The notes: generated from the letters alone by a model not told the origin. Numbered from the stretch's first letter, positions 20,112 through 31,471 are shown. The stretch is 37,857 bases of DNA from Nostocoides sp. (GCA_025929465.1 JAICMC010000005.1:1-37857); one strand, 5' to 3'. Numbers and translations: made by a program.

Positions 20112-21985
20112 GAGGGCACCGGCCGGTTCCACTCCTCGGTCGGGAGGAAGGAGGCGACGTTGGTCATCCGCTTCTGTACCGCCGCGATCTCCCGGACCGC
20201 CTGGGCGACGACGCTCCGGTCGATCGGGGACATGCCCTCCACCATCAGCTCGTCGGAGGGACGGACGCCGCTCTGGTGCTGCATGAGCTGGTAGCGCAGC
20301 CGCAGCCGCTGCAGCACCTCGAAGATCTCCACGAGGATGCGGGCCTGTTCGTCGGGCAGCATCGTCGAGCCGGCCGCGACCTCCAGCCGTTCGACGGTGG
20401 GCAGGACCGAGGACCCGACCGACAGGGCCGCCCAGCGGGCGATGTTGACGATGGGCAGCAGCGCGTACGACTTCACGTCGAACAGACCGGGCCGGCGTGC
20501 GAGCAGGTCGCGCAGGTCGCGGTACGAGCGCAAGCGGGCCCGCCGGGCCAGCGAGTCCTGCAGCAGCAGCCGCATCGTTGCCGGGTGGTCGCGCAGCTCG
20601 GTGAACACCTCGGTGACCGCAGGAAGCCCGTGGTCACCGTAGATCGGGCGCCCGTCGACGAGCAGCGAGGTCATGATCGCGCCCTGGTCGTCGACCGGTG
20701 AGGCGAGCCACGAGGTCGCCGCCGCCCGCCACTGCGCGTTGGTCCGCGCGAAGGCCCGCCGGCTCGCCGTCGCACCGTGGTCGTCGCTGCTCAGGCCGGC
20801 TCTGGAGAGGGTCGCATGCACCTCACCGAACGCCGAGAGGTAGGCGGAGACCTCGGCCTCCGACGGTGTGCCGGCGAAGGCCACCGCCGAGTCGATGTCG
20901 GAGGACAGGACCGCCTCGCGGCGGCCGTTGCTGCCGAGCGAGAGCCAGGTGAAGGCGTCGAGCGAGAGGGCCGGATGCGCCCGGAAGGTCAGCTCCACCG
21001 CTCGTCGGACGACAGCGTCGACGATGGTCGAGTGGACGGCGATGACCTTGCCCGACGCCAGACCGCGGGAGAGGAGGTCACCCAGCAGGAAGGGGATCCG
21101 CCGGGCCCGCTCGAGCAGGTCGTCGACCGTCTCGGCATGCCGGAGCTGGGCGTGGAGCGAGACGTCGGCCGTGGTCGGCGACAGGGTGAACTCGGTCGTC
21201 GTGACGACCCCGCGCAGCCGTTGTTCCCGGTCGACGACGAGGACGTGGTCGGCCTGTGCCTCGAGCATCGCGATGAGCGCCTCCGCGGCCGAGTCGCCGA
21301 GCATGGCCAGTGGCGTCACGTCGGCACACAGCCGCGACGCCGGCGTCGATCCCGGCAGGGCCCCGGCGACGACCCGCACCCGGATCGTCTCGTCGGTCAC
21401 CAGCCCGTAGTCCCCCTCTCCACGCCGGACCACCGCATACCCGCAGCCGGACTCGGTCATCCGGCGGGCCACCTCCAGGACCGGGTCCCCCGGGGCGACG
21501 ACGAGCGGCTCACCGGCGATCAGCTCGTCGACGGAGCCGTAGGCCGGTGTCAACGGCCGAGCCGCGGTGACCGCGAACATGCTCTCGGCGAGGAAGCGGG
21601 CGCCTCGCTTGGAGGCGAAGGCGGCGGAGGCGGCGTCGCCGGGAATCCGCGCGACGGACACGGCTGTCCCCGCCACCGCGCGGGGGCCCACCGACCGCTC
21701 GGTGAGCATGGCCGAGAAGCCGAACAGGCCGCCGGGCGAGAGGCTCTCGTCCGGCTCGGAGGTCAGGCCGTCGGCGTCGTTCCACAGGTCGACGCGGCCG
21801 GAGAGCAGCACGAACACCTCGACCGAAGGGTCCCGGAAGGCGTCGAGGATCAGGTCCCCCGGCTCGTATGCCAGCTGCTCCGCCGCCGCGGCCAGCCGCT
21901 CGACGGCCTCACGGGCCAACCCGTCGAAGGGCGGGTGATCCGCGAGGAACGAGGCGAGCTCGGGGACGTCCATGGACGCCATCAT
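20108..21985 (-). CDS. Cyclic-nucleotide-binding / CBS / DUF294 putative nucleotidyltransferase protein
   Basis: N-terminal cNMP-like (AYEPGDLILDAFRDPSVEVFVLLSGRVDLWN); CBS pair; TWLSLGSNGRREAVLSSDIDSAVAF nucleotidyltransferase motif; DUF294 C-terminus. Confidence 0.88.
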   Translation of the reverse strand: MMASMDVPELASFLADHPPFDGLAREAVERLAAAAEQLAYEPGDLILDAFRDPSVEVFVLLSGRVDLWNDADGLTSEPDESLSPGGLFGFSAMLTERSVGPRAVAGTAVSVARIPGDAASAAFASKRGARFLAESMFAVTAARPLTPAYGSVDELIAGEPLVVAPGDPVLEVARRMTESGCGYAVVRRGEGDYGLVTDETIRVRVVAGALPGSTPASRLCADVTPLAMLGDSAAEALIAMLEAQADHVLVVDREQRLRGVVTTTEFTLSPTTADVSLHAQLRHAETVDDLLERARRIPFLLGDLLSRGLASGKVIAVHSTIVDAVVRRAVELTFRAHPALSLDAFTWLSLGSNGRREAVLSSDIDSAVAFAGTPSEAEVSAYLSAFGEVHATLSRAGLSSDDHGATASRRAFARTNAQWRAAATSWLASPVDDQGAIMTSLLVDGRPIYGDHGLPAVTEVFTELRDHPATMRLLLQDSLARRARLRSYRDLRDLLARRPGLFDVKSYALLPIVNIARWAALSVGSSVLPTVERLEVAAGSTMLPDEQARILVEIFEVLQRLRLRYQLMQHQSGVRPSDELMVEGMSPIDRSVVAQAVREIAAVQKRMTNVASFLPTEEWNRPVPS

Positions 21986-21996
21986 GGCGCGGGCGG

Positions 21997-22863
21997 TCAG
22001 CCCCCGACGGCGGGCGGGCTGGGGATCCTGTAGCCGGAGCCACCCACGGTCTTGTCCAGGGCGGACTTCCAGGCGCCGGAGGAGATGTACTCCTTCAGGG
22101 CCGCGTTGACCTTGCCGACCATGGCCGTGTCGCCGAGCTTGACGCCGATGCCGTACTTCTCGTCGGTGAACCCCTTGCCGACCACCCGGAGGATCCCCTT
22201 GTACTGCGGCTCTGCAGCGAACCCGGCCAGGATCAGGTCGTCGGTCGAGACGGCGTCGACGTCACCGTTGGCCAGGTTGCGGACACACTCCGAGAACGTC
22301 GGCACCTGACGCAGGGTGATCTTCCCGAGATAGTTCTTCTTGATGTAGTCGGCGGACGTGGTCCCCGAGGCCTCGCAGAGGATCTTGCCGTCCAGGGTCT
22401 CCGGACCGGTGATGGACACGTCGTTGCGACGGATGAGCAGGTCCTGGTGCGCCACGAAGTAGGGACCTGCGAAGGACACCTGCTTGGCCCGTTCGGGGGT
22501 CATCGAGAAGGTGGCGATGACCAGGTCCACGTCGCCGTTCTGCAGCGCCGAGATGCGCTCGCCGGGGTCGACCGGCTTCCAGGTGATGTTGGCCGAGGGC
22601 ACGCCGAGCTTGCCCGCGACGTACTGAGCGGTCTCGATGTCGAAGCCCGCGTAGCCCTTGCCGGACTTGACGCTCACACCGGGTTCGTCGTCGGCGATCC
22701 CGATGGTGAGCTTGCCGGTGCCGGAGGCGCCGTTGTCGGTCGTCGGGGCGGTCGACCCCGAGGAGCAGGCAGCGACCGCACCACCGGTGAGAGCCACGAC
22801 GGCGGCCGTGACGACGGCCCGGCGACGTATGCCGAGCCTGCTGCCACCGCGTCCGCGGGCCAT
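21997..22863 (-). CDS. Glutamate/polar amino acid-type solute-binding lipoprotein
   Basis: Signal sequence and lipobox VVALTGGAVAAC; KLTIGIADDEPGVSVKSGKGYAGFDIETAQYVAGKLG...NGDVDLVIATFSMTPERAKQVSFAGPYFVAHQDLLI. Starts inside ATGA overlap with the permease. Confidence 0.88.
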   Translation of the reverse strand: MARGRGGSRLGIRRRAVVTAAVVALTGGAVAACSSGSTAPTTDNGASGTGKLTIGIADDEPGVSVKSGKGYAGFDIETAQYVAGKLGVPSANITWKPVDPGERISALQNGDVDLVIATFSMTPERAKQVSFAGPYFVAHQDLLIRRNDVSITGPETLDGKILCEASGTTSADYIKKNYLGKITLRQVPTFSECVRNLANGDVDAVSTDDLILAGFAAEPQYKGILRVVGKGFTDEKYGIGVKLGDTAMVGKVNAALKEYISSGAWKSALDKTVGGSGYRIPSPPAVGG

Positions 22864-24419
22864 CAGGACCGTCCTCCCGCGAGCGCGTCCGGGTCGGCAG
22901 CCGCCCGAGGACCGTACGTGGGTCCGTCGTCGGACCAGACCGCCTTGAGCCGGTCGCCGGTGTTGGCGACGACCTTGTGCTTGACCACCCGCCAGCCGAC
23001 CTCGAGGAGCACGACAAGGGCCGGGATCCCGATGATGACCACGATGAAGTCGGTCTTGTGCCAGAAGTACGGGGAGGCCTGCCACCCCGAGACCGCCATG
23101 CCGACCAGGACGAGCACGAGGAAGACCAGTCCGACGTAGCTGGTCCAGGGCGATCCTGGCGCCTGGAAGCTGCTCGCCGGGATGACCCCCCTGTCGCTGA
23201 GCCGCCGCAGCCGCAGCTGGCACAGGAAGATCGTTCCCCACGTGAAGAGCACCCCGATGGCAGCAGCCTCGAGGGCGATCTCGAAGGCGTCCGGGGTCAA
23301 CGCGTTGAGCACGGCACCGAGGACGAACACGACCGAGGTGAAGACGATGCCCGCCCAGGGGACACCCGACGAGCTCATCTTCAGGGTGAACGTCGGAGCC
23401 TGCTTGGCCATGCCGAGGCTGCGCAGCACGCGCCCGGTGGAGTACAGGCCCGAGTTGAGGCTCGACATGGCCGCGACGATGAGGACGACCTGGATGAGGT
23501 CGGCCATCCAGCCCAGCCCCATCCGGGAGAAGATCGTCACGAACGGGCTGATCCCGCCCTTGAAGTCGCTCGTCGGCAGCATCGAGACGAGCAGCAGGAT
23601 CGAGCCGCAGTAGAAGACGGCGATCCGGAAGATGACGGCGTTGACCGCCTTGGGCACCTCCACCTTGGCGTCGGCCATCTCGCCGGCCGCGATACCCACC
23701 ATCTCGATCGCGGCATACGCAAAGACGACCCCCGACATGACGAGGATCGGTCCGTACCAGGCGAAGTCGCCCCCGGACGGCCAGAACCCGCCCGGGTTCC
23801 GCCACATGTTGCTGAGGCCGGCCCGGTGGCCACCGATGTCCAGCCGGAGACCGACGACGACGACTCCCACGAGCAGGAAGATGATGATCGCGCCGACCTT
23901 GGCGATGGCGGCCCAGAACTCGAACTCGCCGAAGGCCCGGGCCGACAGCAGGTTGATGACGAGGACGACCGCGAGGGCGATGAGCACGGTGATCCAGGTC
24001 GGCATCGTCGGCCACCAGTGCTGGACGTAGAGGCCGACGGCAGACAGCTCGGCGATGCCGGTGAGAGCCCAGTTGAACCAGTACAGCCAGCCGGTGACGA
24101 AGGCCGCCTTCTCGCCGAAGAACTCGCGCATGTAGGAGACGAACGCACCGGAGGTGGCCCGGTGCAGGACGAGCTCACCGAGGGCCCGCATGAGGAAGTA
24201 GGCGATCACGCCCACGAAGGCGTAGCTGAGCAGGAGCGCCGGACCGGTGCTGTGCAGCCGGGACGCCGACCCGAGGAACAGGCCGGTTCCGATGGCTCCG
24301 CCGATGGCGATCATCTGGACGTGGCGTCGGCTCAGTGACTGTTTGTACCCGACCTGCTCGGCGTCGAGGGAGTTGTGCGGCTCGCCGCGCTCGGCAACCT
24401 CGATCGTGGTGTCGCTCAT
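22863..24419 (-). CDS. APC superfamily amino acid permease
   Basis: YKQSLSRRHVQMIAIGGAIGTGLFLGSASRLHSTGPALLLSYAFVGVIAYFLMRALGELVL; about 12 TM. Confidence 0.92.
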   Translation of the reverse strand: MSDTTIEVAERGEPHNSLDAEQVGYKQSLSRRHVQMIAIGGAIGTGLFLGSASRLHSTGPALLLSYAFVGVIAYFLMRALGELVLHRATSGAFVSYMREFFGEKAAFVTGWLYWFNWALTGIAELSAVGLYVQHWWPTMPTWITVLIALAVVLVINLLSARAFGEFEFWAAIAKVGAIIIFLLVGVVVVGLRLDIGGHRAGLSNMWRNPGGFWPSGGDFAWYGPILVMSGVVFAYAAIEMVGIAAGEMADAKVEVPKAVNAVIFRIAVFYCGSILLLVSMLPTSDFKGGISPFVTIFSRMGLGWMADLIQVVLIVAAMSSLNSGLYSTGRVLRSLGMAKQAPTFTLKMSSSGVPWAGIVFTSVVFVLGAVLNALTPDAFEIALEAAAIGVLFTWGTIFLCQLRLRRLSDRGVIPASSFQAPGSPWTSYVGLVFLVLVLVGMAVSGWQASPYFWHKTDFIVVIIGIPALVVLLEVGWRVVKHKVVANTGDRLKAVWSDDGPTYGPRAAADPDALAGGRS

Positions 24420-24547
24420 CCGTGTTGTCCCTCGCGTCGTCGGTTCCGGGCCTCGCTGGCGGCCGGCTGAATGACCTTCCTGACAGGCGTCAAGAACTAT
24501 CTCCCTGTGATGCGGGTCACCGCAACCGGAGTCTCACTGCGTGTGTT

Positions 24548-25546
24548 TCACGGTCGCGTGTCGTCAGGTCCCTCCTGCGGCTCGTCCTCGAAGGTCACCT
24601 CGATCCGTTCGTAGCCTTTGGTGCGCATGGAGCGGGCCAGGTTGGCGTAGGTCAGCTTGTCGGCTGCGGTGAGGCAGACGTCGTCGGTGAACGGCGTGAG
24701 CAGCGCGCGGGGATAGAGCTTGCCGGCCCGCACCGCGCTCATCTCGGCGGAGATGACGACGATGACAGCGGCCAGGTAGACGAAGGCCAGCAGGCCCAGC
24801 ACGAAGCTGACCACCCCGTTGCTGGCCGACGCGTGCTTGATGACGCGGGCGACGTAGACCACGCCGAAGGTCTGCAGCAGCTGCCACCCGACGGCCGCCA
24901 TGACCGCGCCGGGCAGCAGATGGCGCCGCCGCACCGCGCCGACGCCGATCCGGTAGCACAGCAGGACGACTCCGGTGTTGGCGATGAGCGAGGCGACCGC
25001 GACGAGGACCTTCTGCCAGACCCCCCAGCCGGAGGTCGCGGCGGCGAACGTGGAGATCACCGTCGTGGCCGTCACGGCCATCCCGGCGATGAGGACGAGC
25101 AGGAGCGAGCGCGCCCTGGCCAGGATCGGGTTGGGACGGCTGTTGCGCGGCACCGCCCAGACCGTGTTCATCGTGTACTGCAGGGCGTTGCCGACACCGA
25201 GGGCACCGTAGGCCGACACCAGGGTCCCCACGATGACCCCGGTCGGCCCCCCGGACAGCGACCTGGGGTCGCCGAGCTGGTCGCCCACGACGGGGAACTG
25301 GCTGACTGCCGAGCTGAGCACGTCCTGCTGCCACGCCGGGTGGTTGCGCAGCAGGACACTGAGGATCGTCGCGAGGAGCAGCAGGAGGGGGAACATCGAG
25401 ACGAACGCGTAGTAGGTGAGCAGGGCCGCGAGGTAGCCGCCGGTGTCGTCGAAGAACTTGTAGAGGACGGCGATCGGGAACCCCAGCACCGGGTAGCGGC
25501 GCTGCAGGTCGTCCACCCGGTCGACGAGGGTCACGTGACCGATCAT
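24548..25546 (-). CDS. YihY/virulence factor BrkB family protein
   Basis: YKFFDDTGGYLAALLTYYAFVSMFPLLLLLATIL...LLPGAVMAAVGWQLLQTFGVVYVARVIKHASASNGVVSFVLGLLAFVYLAAVIVVISAEMSAV. Confidence 0.9.
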   Translation of the reverse strand: MIGHVTLVDRVDDLQRRYPVLGFPIAVLYKFFDDTGGYLAALLTYYAFVSMFPLLLLLATILSVLLRNHPAWQQDVLSSAVSQFPVVGDQLGDPRSLSGGPTGVIVGTLVSAYGALGVGNALQYTMNTVWAVPRNSRPNPILARARSLLLVLIAGMAVTATTVISTFAAATSGWGVWQKVLVAVASLIANTGVVLLCYRIGVGAVRRRHLLPGAVMAAVGWQLLQTFGVVYVARVIKHASASNGVVSFVLGLLAFVYLAAVIVVISAEMSAVRAGKLYPRALLTPFTDDVCLTAADKLTYANLARSMRTKGYERIEVTFEDEPQEGPDDTRP

Positions 25547-25615
25547 GGCGCATGCCGGTTCGTATGCCGTGGAGCGCGATGTCGTCGTGGGCCCCGTTGC
25601 CGGGCGCCCGGCAGG

Positions 25616-28410
<2,795 letters not shown>

Positions 28411-28420
28411 CGATCCCCCC

Positions 28421-28487
28421 GTCAACGAACCTACCCAAAGTCGAGTGCTGCAGGCCGTAGTACTCGACTTCGGGTAGGTTCGTGGAC
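28421..28487. terminator. Long hairpin downstream of guaB1
   Basis: Arms 28421-28446 (GTCAACGAACCTACCCAAAGTCGAGT) and 28462-28487 (ACTCGACTTCGGGTAGGTTCGTGGAC): 24/26 complementary, 15-nt loop; starts 11 nt after the stop. No U-tract. Confidence 0.6.
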
Positions 28488-28489
28488 CA

Positions 28490-28830
28490 CCCTGGTCGTG
28501 TGGTCTGAAGCCACGATGAGCAGTTGCCGGCTGTCCGGCGACCAGGCGAGCGCGCCTCGCCGAACGACGACGTCAGGGATGCTGGCACCTGACGGCGCGT
28601 CCCGCTCGTGGGGTCGATGACGAGAAGGCACCAGCCGTCGGCCAGGGCGACCGCAACGGCAGCGAACCGCCCGTCGGGGAGATCCGGCCCGCGGCGTTCG
28701 GCGCCAGACCGGGGCCGAGGGCGGCGTGCCGGGCACCATCGTGATGGAAGGCCCGGCCGTCCCGGTGGCCACCGAGACGGTCGGCGCGCGCGAGAACGCC
28801 GATCAGTGGCGCCCGCCACGTCGTGGCCGG
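28490..28830 (-). pseudogene. Degraded beta-propeller (TolB/WD40-like) gene remnant
   Basis: Protein-like pieces split across minus-strand frames: ATGTAGPSITMVPGTPPSA, LPDGRFAAVAVALADGWCLLVIDPTSGTRRQVPA, SIPDVVVRRGALAWSPDSRQLLIVASDHTTRVV. Confidence 0.5.
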
Positions 28831-28869
28831 CCCTTGGGCCGAACCCTGGTCAGTCGGTGACCGCGAACG

Positions 28870-28934
28870 TACGGAGGGTGGGGAGCGGATCCTGAGGGTC
28901 CCCACCCCGGCAACCCGCTCCCTACGGTGGCGTA
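28870..28934 (+). repeat. Left copy (L) of ~65-bp hairpin repeat
   Basis: TACGGAGGGTGGGGAGCGGATCCTGAGGGTCCCCACCCCGGCAACCCGCTCCCTACGGTGGCGTA; aligns with the reverse complement of 29999-30064, with 20 identical bp at the inner end. Confidence 0.85.
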
Positions 28935-29917
28935 GCCCGGGGAACCACGCAGTCCCTGCGCCGACACGGCGTCGCCCGACCGGTCCAGCCGCGTGACCGG
29001 AAGAGGGCATCGCACTCCATCGCGGTGCGACACGGGGTGATCGCACAGTCCGGCCAGAACACCCGCACCGTGAACCAGCCGTCGCCACCCACCTCCCGGT
29101 CGCGCTGCCCATCCCGGGTCCGGTTCCGCCAGCCCTCGTGGCCCACCCGGCCGTCGACCTCGACGATCACCTTCGCCTCCGCGTAGCCGTTGTCGTGGTA
29201 GCGGCGCCGCCCGGAGTCGGTAGCCAGCTGCCTGGTCCCGACGGGCAGACCGTGCGCCCGCTCGACGTCTCGAATGAAGCGCACCTCGGCGGCGCTCTGC
29301 GCTCCGTCTGCCACGTCGGCGAGCGCCTCGGTGAGGAGCACGAGGTGCCGGTGCCGGGGCCGGCGACGCAGCTCGGCGAGCAGCTCACCCGCCGACACGC
29401 GTTCGGTCCTCACCGCTTCGGCCAGCAGACCGACCGCCCCGTCGATCCCAGTCCCGTGGGCCAGATCGAGCAGGGTGACGGGCACCGTGGTGCGCCAGGG
29501 ATATTCGGTGTCGTGCACGAATGCGTCCCATCGCCGCACCTGCCTGACCTCCACCCCCGTCGGGGCATCGACCCGTCGTCCGTGTGGGACGGCCAGACTC
29601 ACGACGGTCGGGTCGTGGTCGGTGAGGCCCCACAGCCGCGCGGCCGACCCGCCGCGGAATGCCACGGTGGCCCTCGGCACGGCCGACTCGAGCTGAAGGA
29701 ACGCCGTCATCGCGGTGACCGCCCAGCCGCCGCGACCCGGCGTGGTCAGGTAGACGCCGCGTCCCTGCGCGGTCCATCGACCCGTCGCCAACCGCCACTG
29801 GACAAGGGCATCGGTGAGCCCGGCGGTCCGGCACTGCGTCCGGGTGACGAGCGCGTGCTGCTGGTCGGCGTTGCGTCGCAGGGCACCCCAGTCCGGACTG
29901 CGGGTCGTGGCTGCCAT
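28922..29917 (-). CDS. AbiEi-antitoxin-like N-terminal domain + DUF559 (endonuclease-fold) protein
   Basis: LVTRTQCRTAGLTDALVQWRLATGRWTAQGRGVYLTTPG; RGGSAARLWGL; C-terminal EAKVIVEVDGRVGHEGWRNRTRDGQRDREVGGDGWFTVRVFWPD. TAG stop lies within repeat L. Confidence 0.82.
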   Translation of the reverse strand: MAATTRSPDWGALRRNADQQHALVTRTQCRTAGLTDALVQWRLATGRWTAQGRGVYLTTPGRGGWAVTAMTAFLQLESAVPRATVAFRGGSAARLWGLTDHDPTVVSLAVPHGRRVDAPTGVEVRQVRRWDAFVHDTEYPWRTTVPVTLLDLAHGTGIDGAVGLLAEAVRTERVSAGELLAELRRRPRHRHLVLLTEALADVADGAQSAAEVRFIRDVERAHGLPVGTRQLATDSGRRRYHDNGYAEAKVIVEVDGRVGHEGWRNRTRDGQRDREVGGDGWFTVRVFWPDCAITPCRTAMECDALFRSRGWTGRATPCRRRDCVVPRATPP

Positions 29918-29998
29918 CGGCACACCGTGCCCGATCCGCGCGGCACGGGTCGCCGCCTGTCCACAGGCACCCGGCATACGAGCTCCGAGCAGACCACT

Positions 29999-30064
29999 TA
30001 CGCCACCGTAGGGAGCGGATCGTCCGCGTCCCCACCCCCAGGATCCGCTCCCTACGGTCCCGTA
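29999..30064 (-). repeat. Right copy (R) of ~65-bp hairpin repeat, inverted relative to L
   Basis: Perfect 17-bp stem ACCGTAGGGAGCGGATC (30005-30021) / GATCCGCTCCCTACGGT (30042-30058), 20-nt loop; shares TACGCCACCGTAGGGAGCGG with L in inverted orientation. Confidence 0.9.
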
Positions 30065-30229
30065 TGCCGGGCCGCGCGGTCAGTCCGTAGCGGCCCGAAC
30101 GCTCGTGCCGATCGGAACCGCTCCATGACCGCCGCTGTCCCCACGAGACATCGCCGCAGCGGGTGACAGGATGAGTCGCATGGTTTTCGGCACTGCGGCA
30201 CGAGGCACCTCCGGCGAGCGGACCCGCTG

Positions 30230-31288
30230 ATGGCGCACGCTCCCGAGCCCCTCGAGGCACCGGTCGACCCGCCTGTGGCACTGCGCCGGGTCGCCTACCT
30301 GATGGAACGGTCCCGGGCCGGTTCGTACCGGGTGGACGCCTTCCGCAACGCCCTGGCCCTGCTCAAGGCGATGGCGTCGCACGAGCTCAGCGCCCATCTG
30401 GAGAACGGGACGATCCAGTCGGTGAGCGGGATCGGCGCGTCCACGGCCGAGGTCATCGAGCAGGCGTATGCCGGTGTGCTCCCCGCCCGGCTGGTCGCTC
30501 TGCAGGACACCGCGAGCACCCCGCTGGCCACCGGCGGCGAGCAGCTCTGGGCGGCGCTCAGGGGCGACTGCCACGCCCACTCGAACTGGTCCGACGGCGG
30601 CTCGCCGATCGACGAGATGGTCCTTGCCGCCATCGAGCTGGGTCAGGAGTGGCTCGTGCTCACCGACCACTCACCCCAGTTGCGCGTCGCGAACGGCCTG
30701 ACCGTCGAGCGGCTGCGCAAGCAGCTGGCCATCGTGGACGCCATCAACAGCGGGCTCGGGTCGGGGTTCCGGCTGCTCAAGGGCATCGAGGTCGACATCC
30801 TCGACGACGGCTCGCTCGACCAGACCGAGGAGATGCTGGGTCGGCTGGACGTCGTCACCGCATCGGTCCACTCCAAGCTACGGATGAACGAGTCGCCGAT
30901 GACCAGGCGGATGGTCACGGCGGTGTCGAACCCGAGGGTCAACGTGCTCGGGCACTGCACCGGGCGCCTCGTCGAGGGCGGTCGGGGCACCCGCCCGCAG
31001 TCCGACTTCGACGCGTATGCCGTGTTCTCGGCCTGCCTGGAGCACGACACGGCGGTGGAGATCAACAGCCGTCCCGAGCGCTGTGACCCGCCGGACGAGC
31101 TCATCGTCATCGCCCGCGACCTGGGCTGCCTGTTCGCCGTCGACTCCGACGCCCACGCGCCGGGACAGCTGGAGATGAAGCAGTACGGCTGCGCCCGGGC
31201 CGAGCGGCTCGGCATCGACCCGGAGCGGGTCATCACGACCTGGGACGCGGACCGGCTGCTCGCCTGGGCCGGACCCGCAGCGGGCTGA
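30230..31288 (+). CDS. PHP domain phosphoesterase with N-terminal helix-hairpin-helix-like region
   Basis: YLMERSRAGSYRVDAFRNALALL...QSVSGIGASTAEVIEQAYAG; RGDCHAHSNWSDGGSPIDEMVLAAIELGQEWLVLTDHSP; SDAHAPGQLE. Confidence 0.88.
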   Translation: MAHAPEPLEAPVDPPVALRRVAYLMERSRAGSYRVDAFRNALALLKAMASHELSAHLENGTIQSVSGIGASTAEVIEQAYAGVLPARLVALQDTASTPLATGGEQLWAALRGDCHAHSNWSDGGSPIDEMVLAAIELGQEWLVLTDHSPQLRVANGLTVERLRKQLAIVDAINSGLGSGFRLLKGIEVDILDDGSLDQTEEMLGRLDVVTASVHSKLRMNESPMTRRMVTAVSNPRVNVLGHCTGRLVEGGRGTRPQSDFDAYAVFSACLEHDTAVEINSRPERCDPPDELIVIARDLGCLFAVDSDAHAPGQLEMKQYGCARAERLGIDPERVITTWDADRLLAWAGPAAG

Positions 31289-31398
31289 CCACGCCACGGC
31301 CACCGTTTTGGCGGTTGGCGGAGCGACCCGTATGCTTTCGCAAGTCCTCGACGGATCCGAGCCTGGCTCGCCAGCGACGGGCTCTGTCCTCGGACCGG

Positions 31399-31471
31399 GT
31401 CCCCATCGTCTAGCGGCCCAGGACCCCGCCCTTTCACGGCGGTAGCACGGGTTCGAATCCCGTTGGGGATA
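31399..31471 (+). tRNA. tRNA-Glu (anticodon TTC)
   Basis: GTCCCCATCGTCTAGCGGCCCAGGACCCCGCCCTTTCACGGCGGTAGCACGGGTTCGAATCCCGTTGGGGATA folds as a cloverleaf; loop CTTTCAC. Confidence 0.95.

Noticed and set aside
28922-29917. Type IV toxin-antitoxin (AbiE) system
   Set aside because: Only an AbiEi-like N-terminal domain fused to DUF559 is seen; no AbiEii nucleotidyltransferase toxin gene is adjacent, so a TA call is unsupported.
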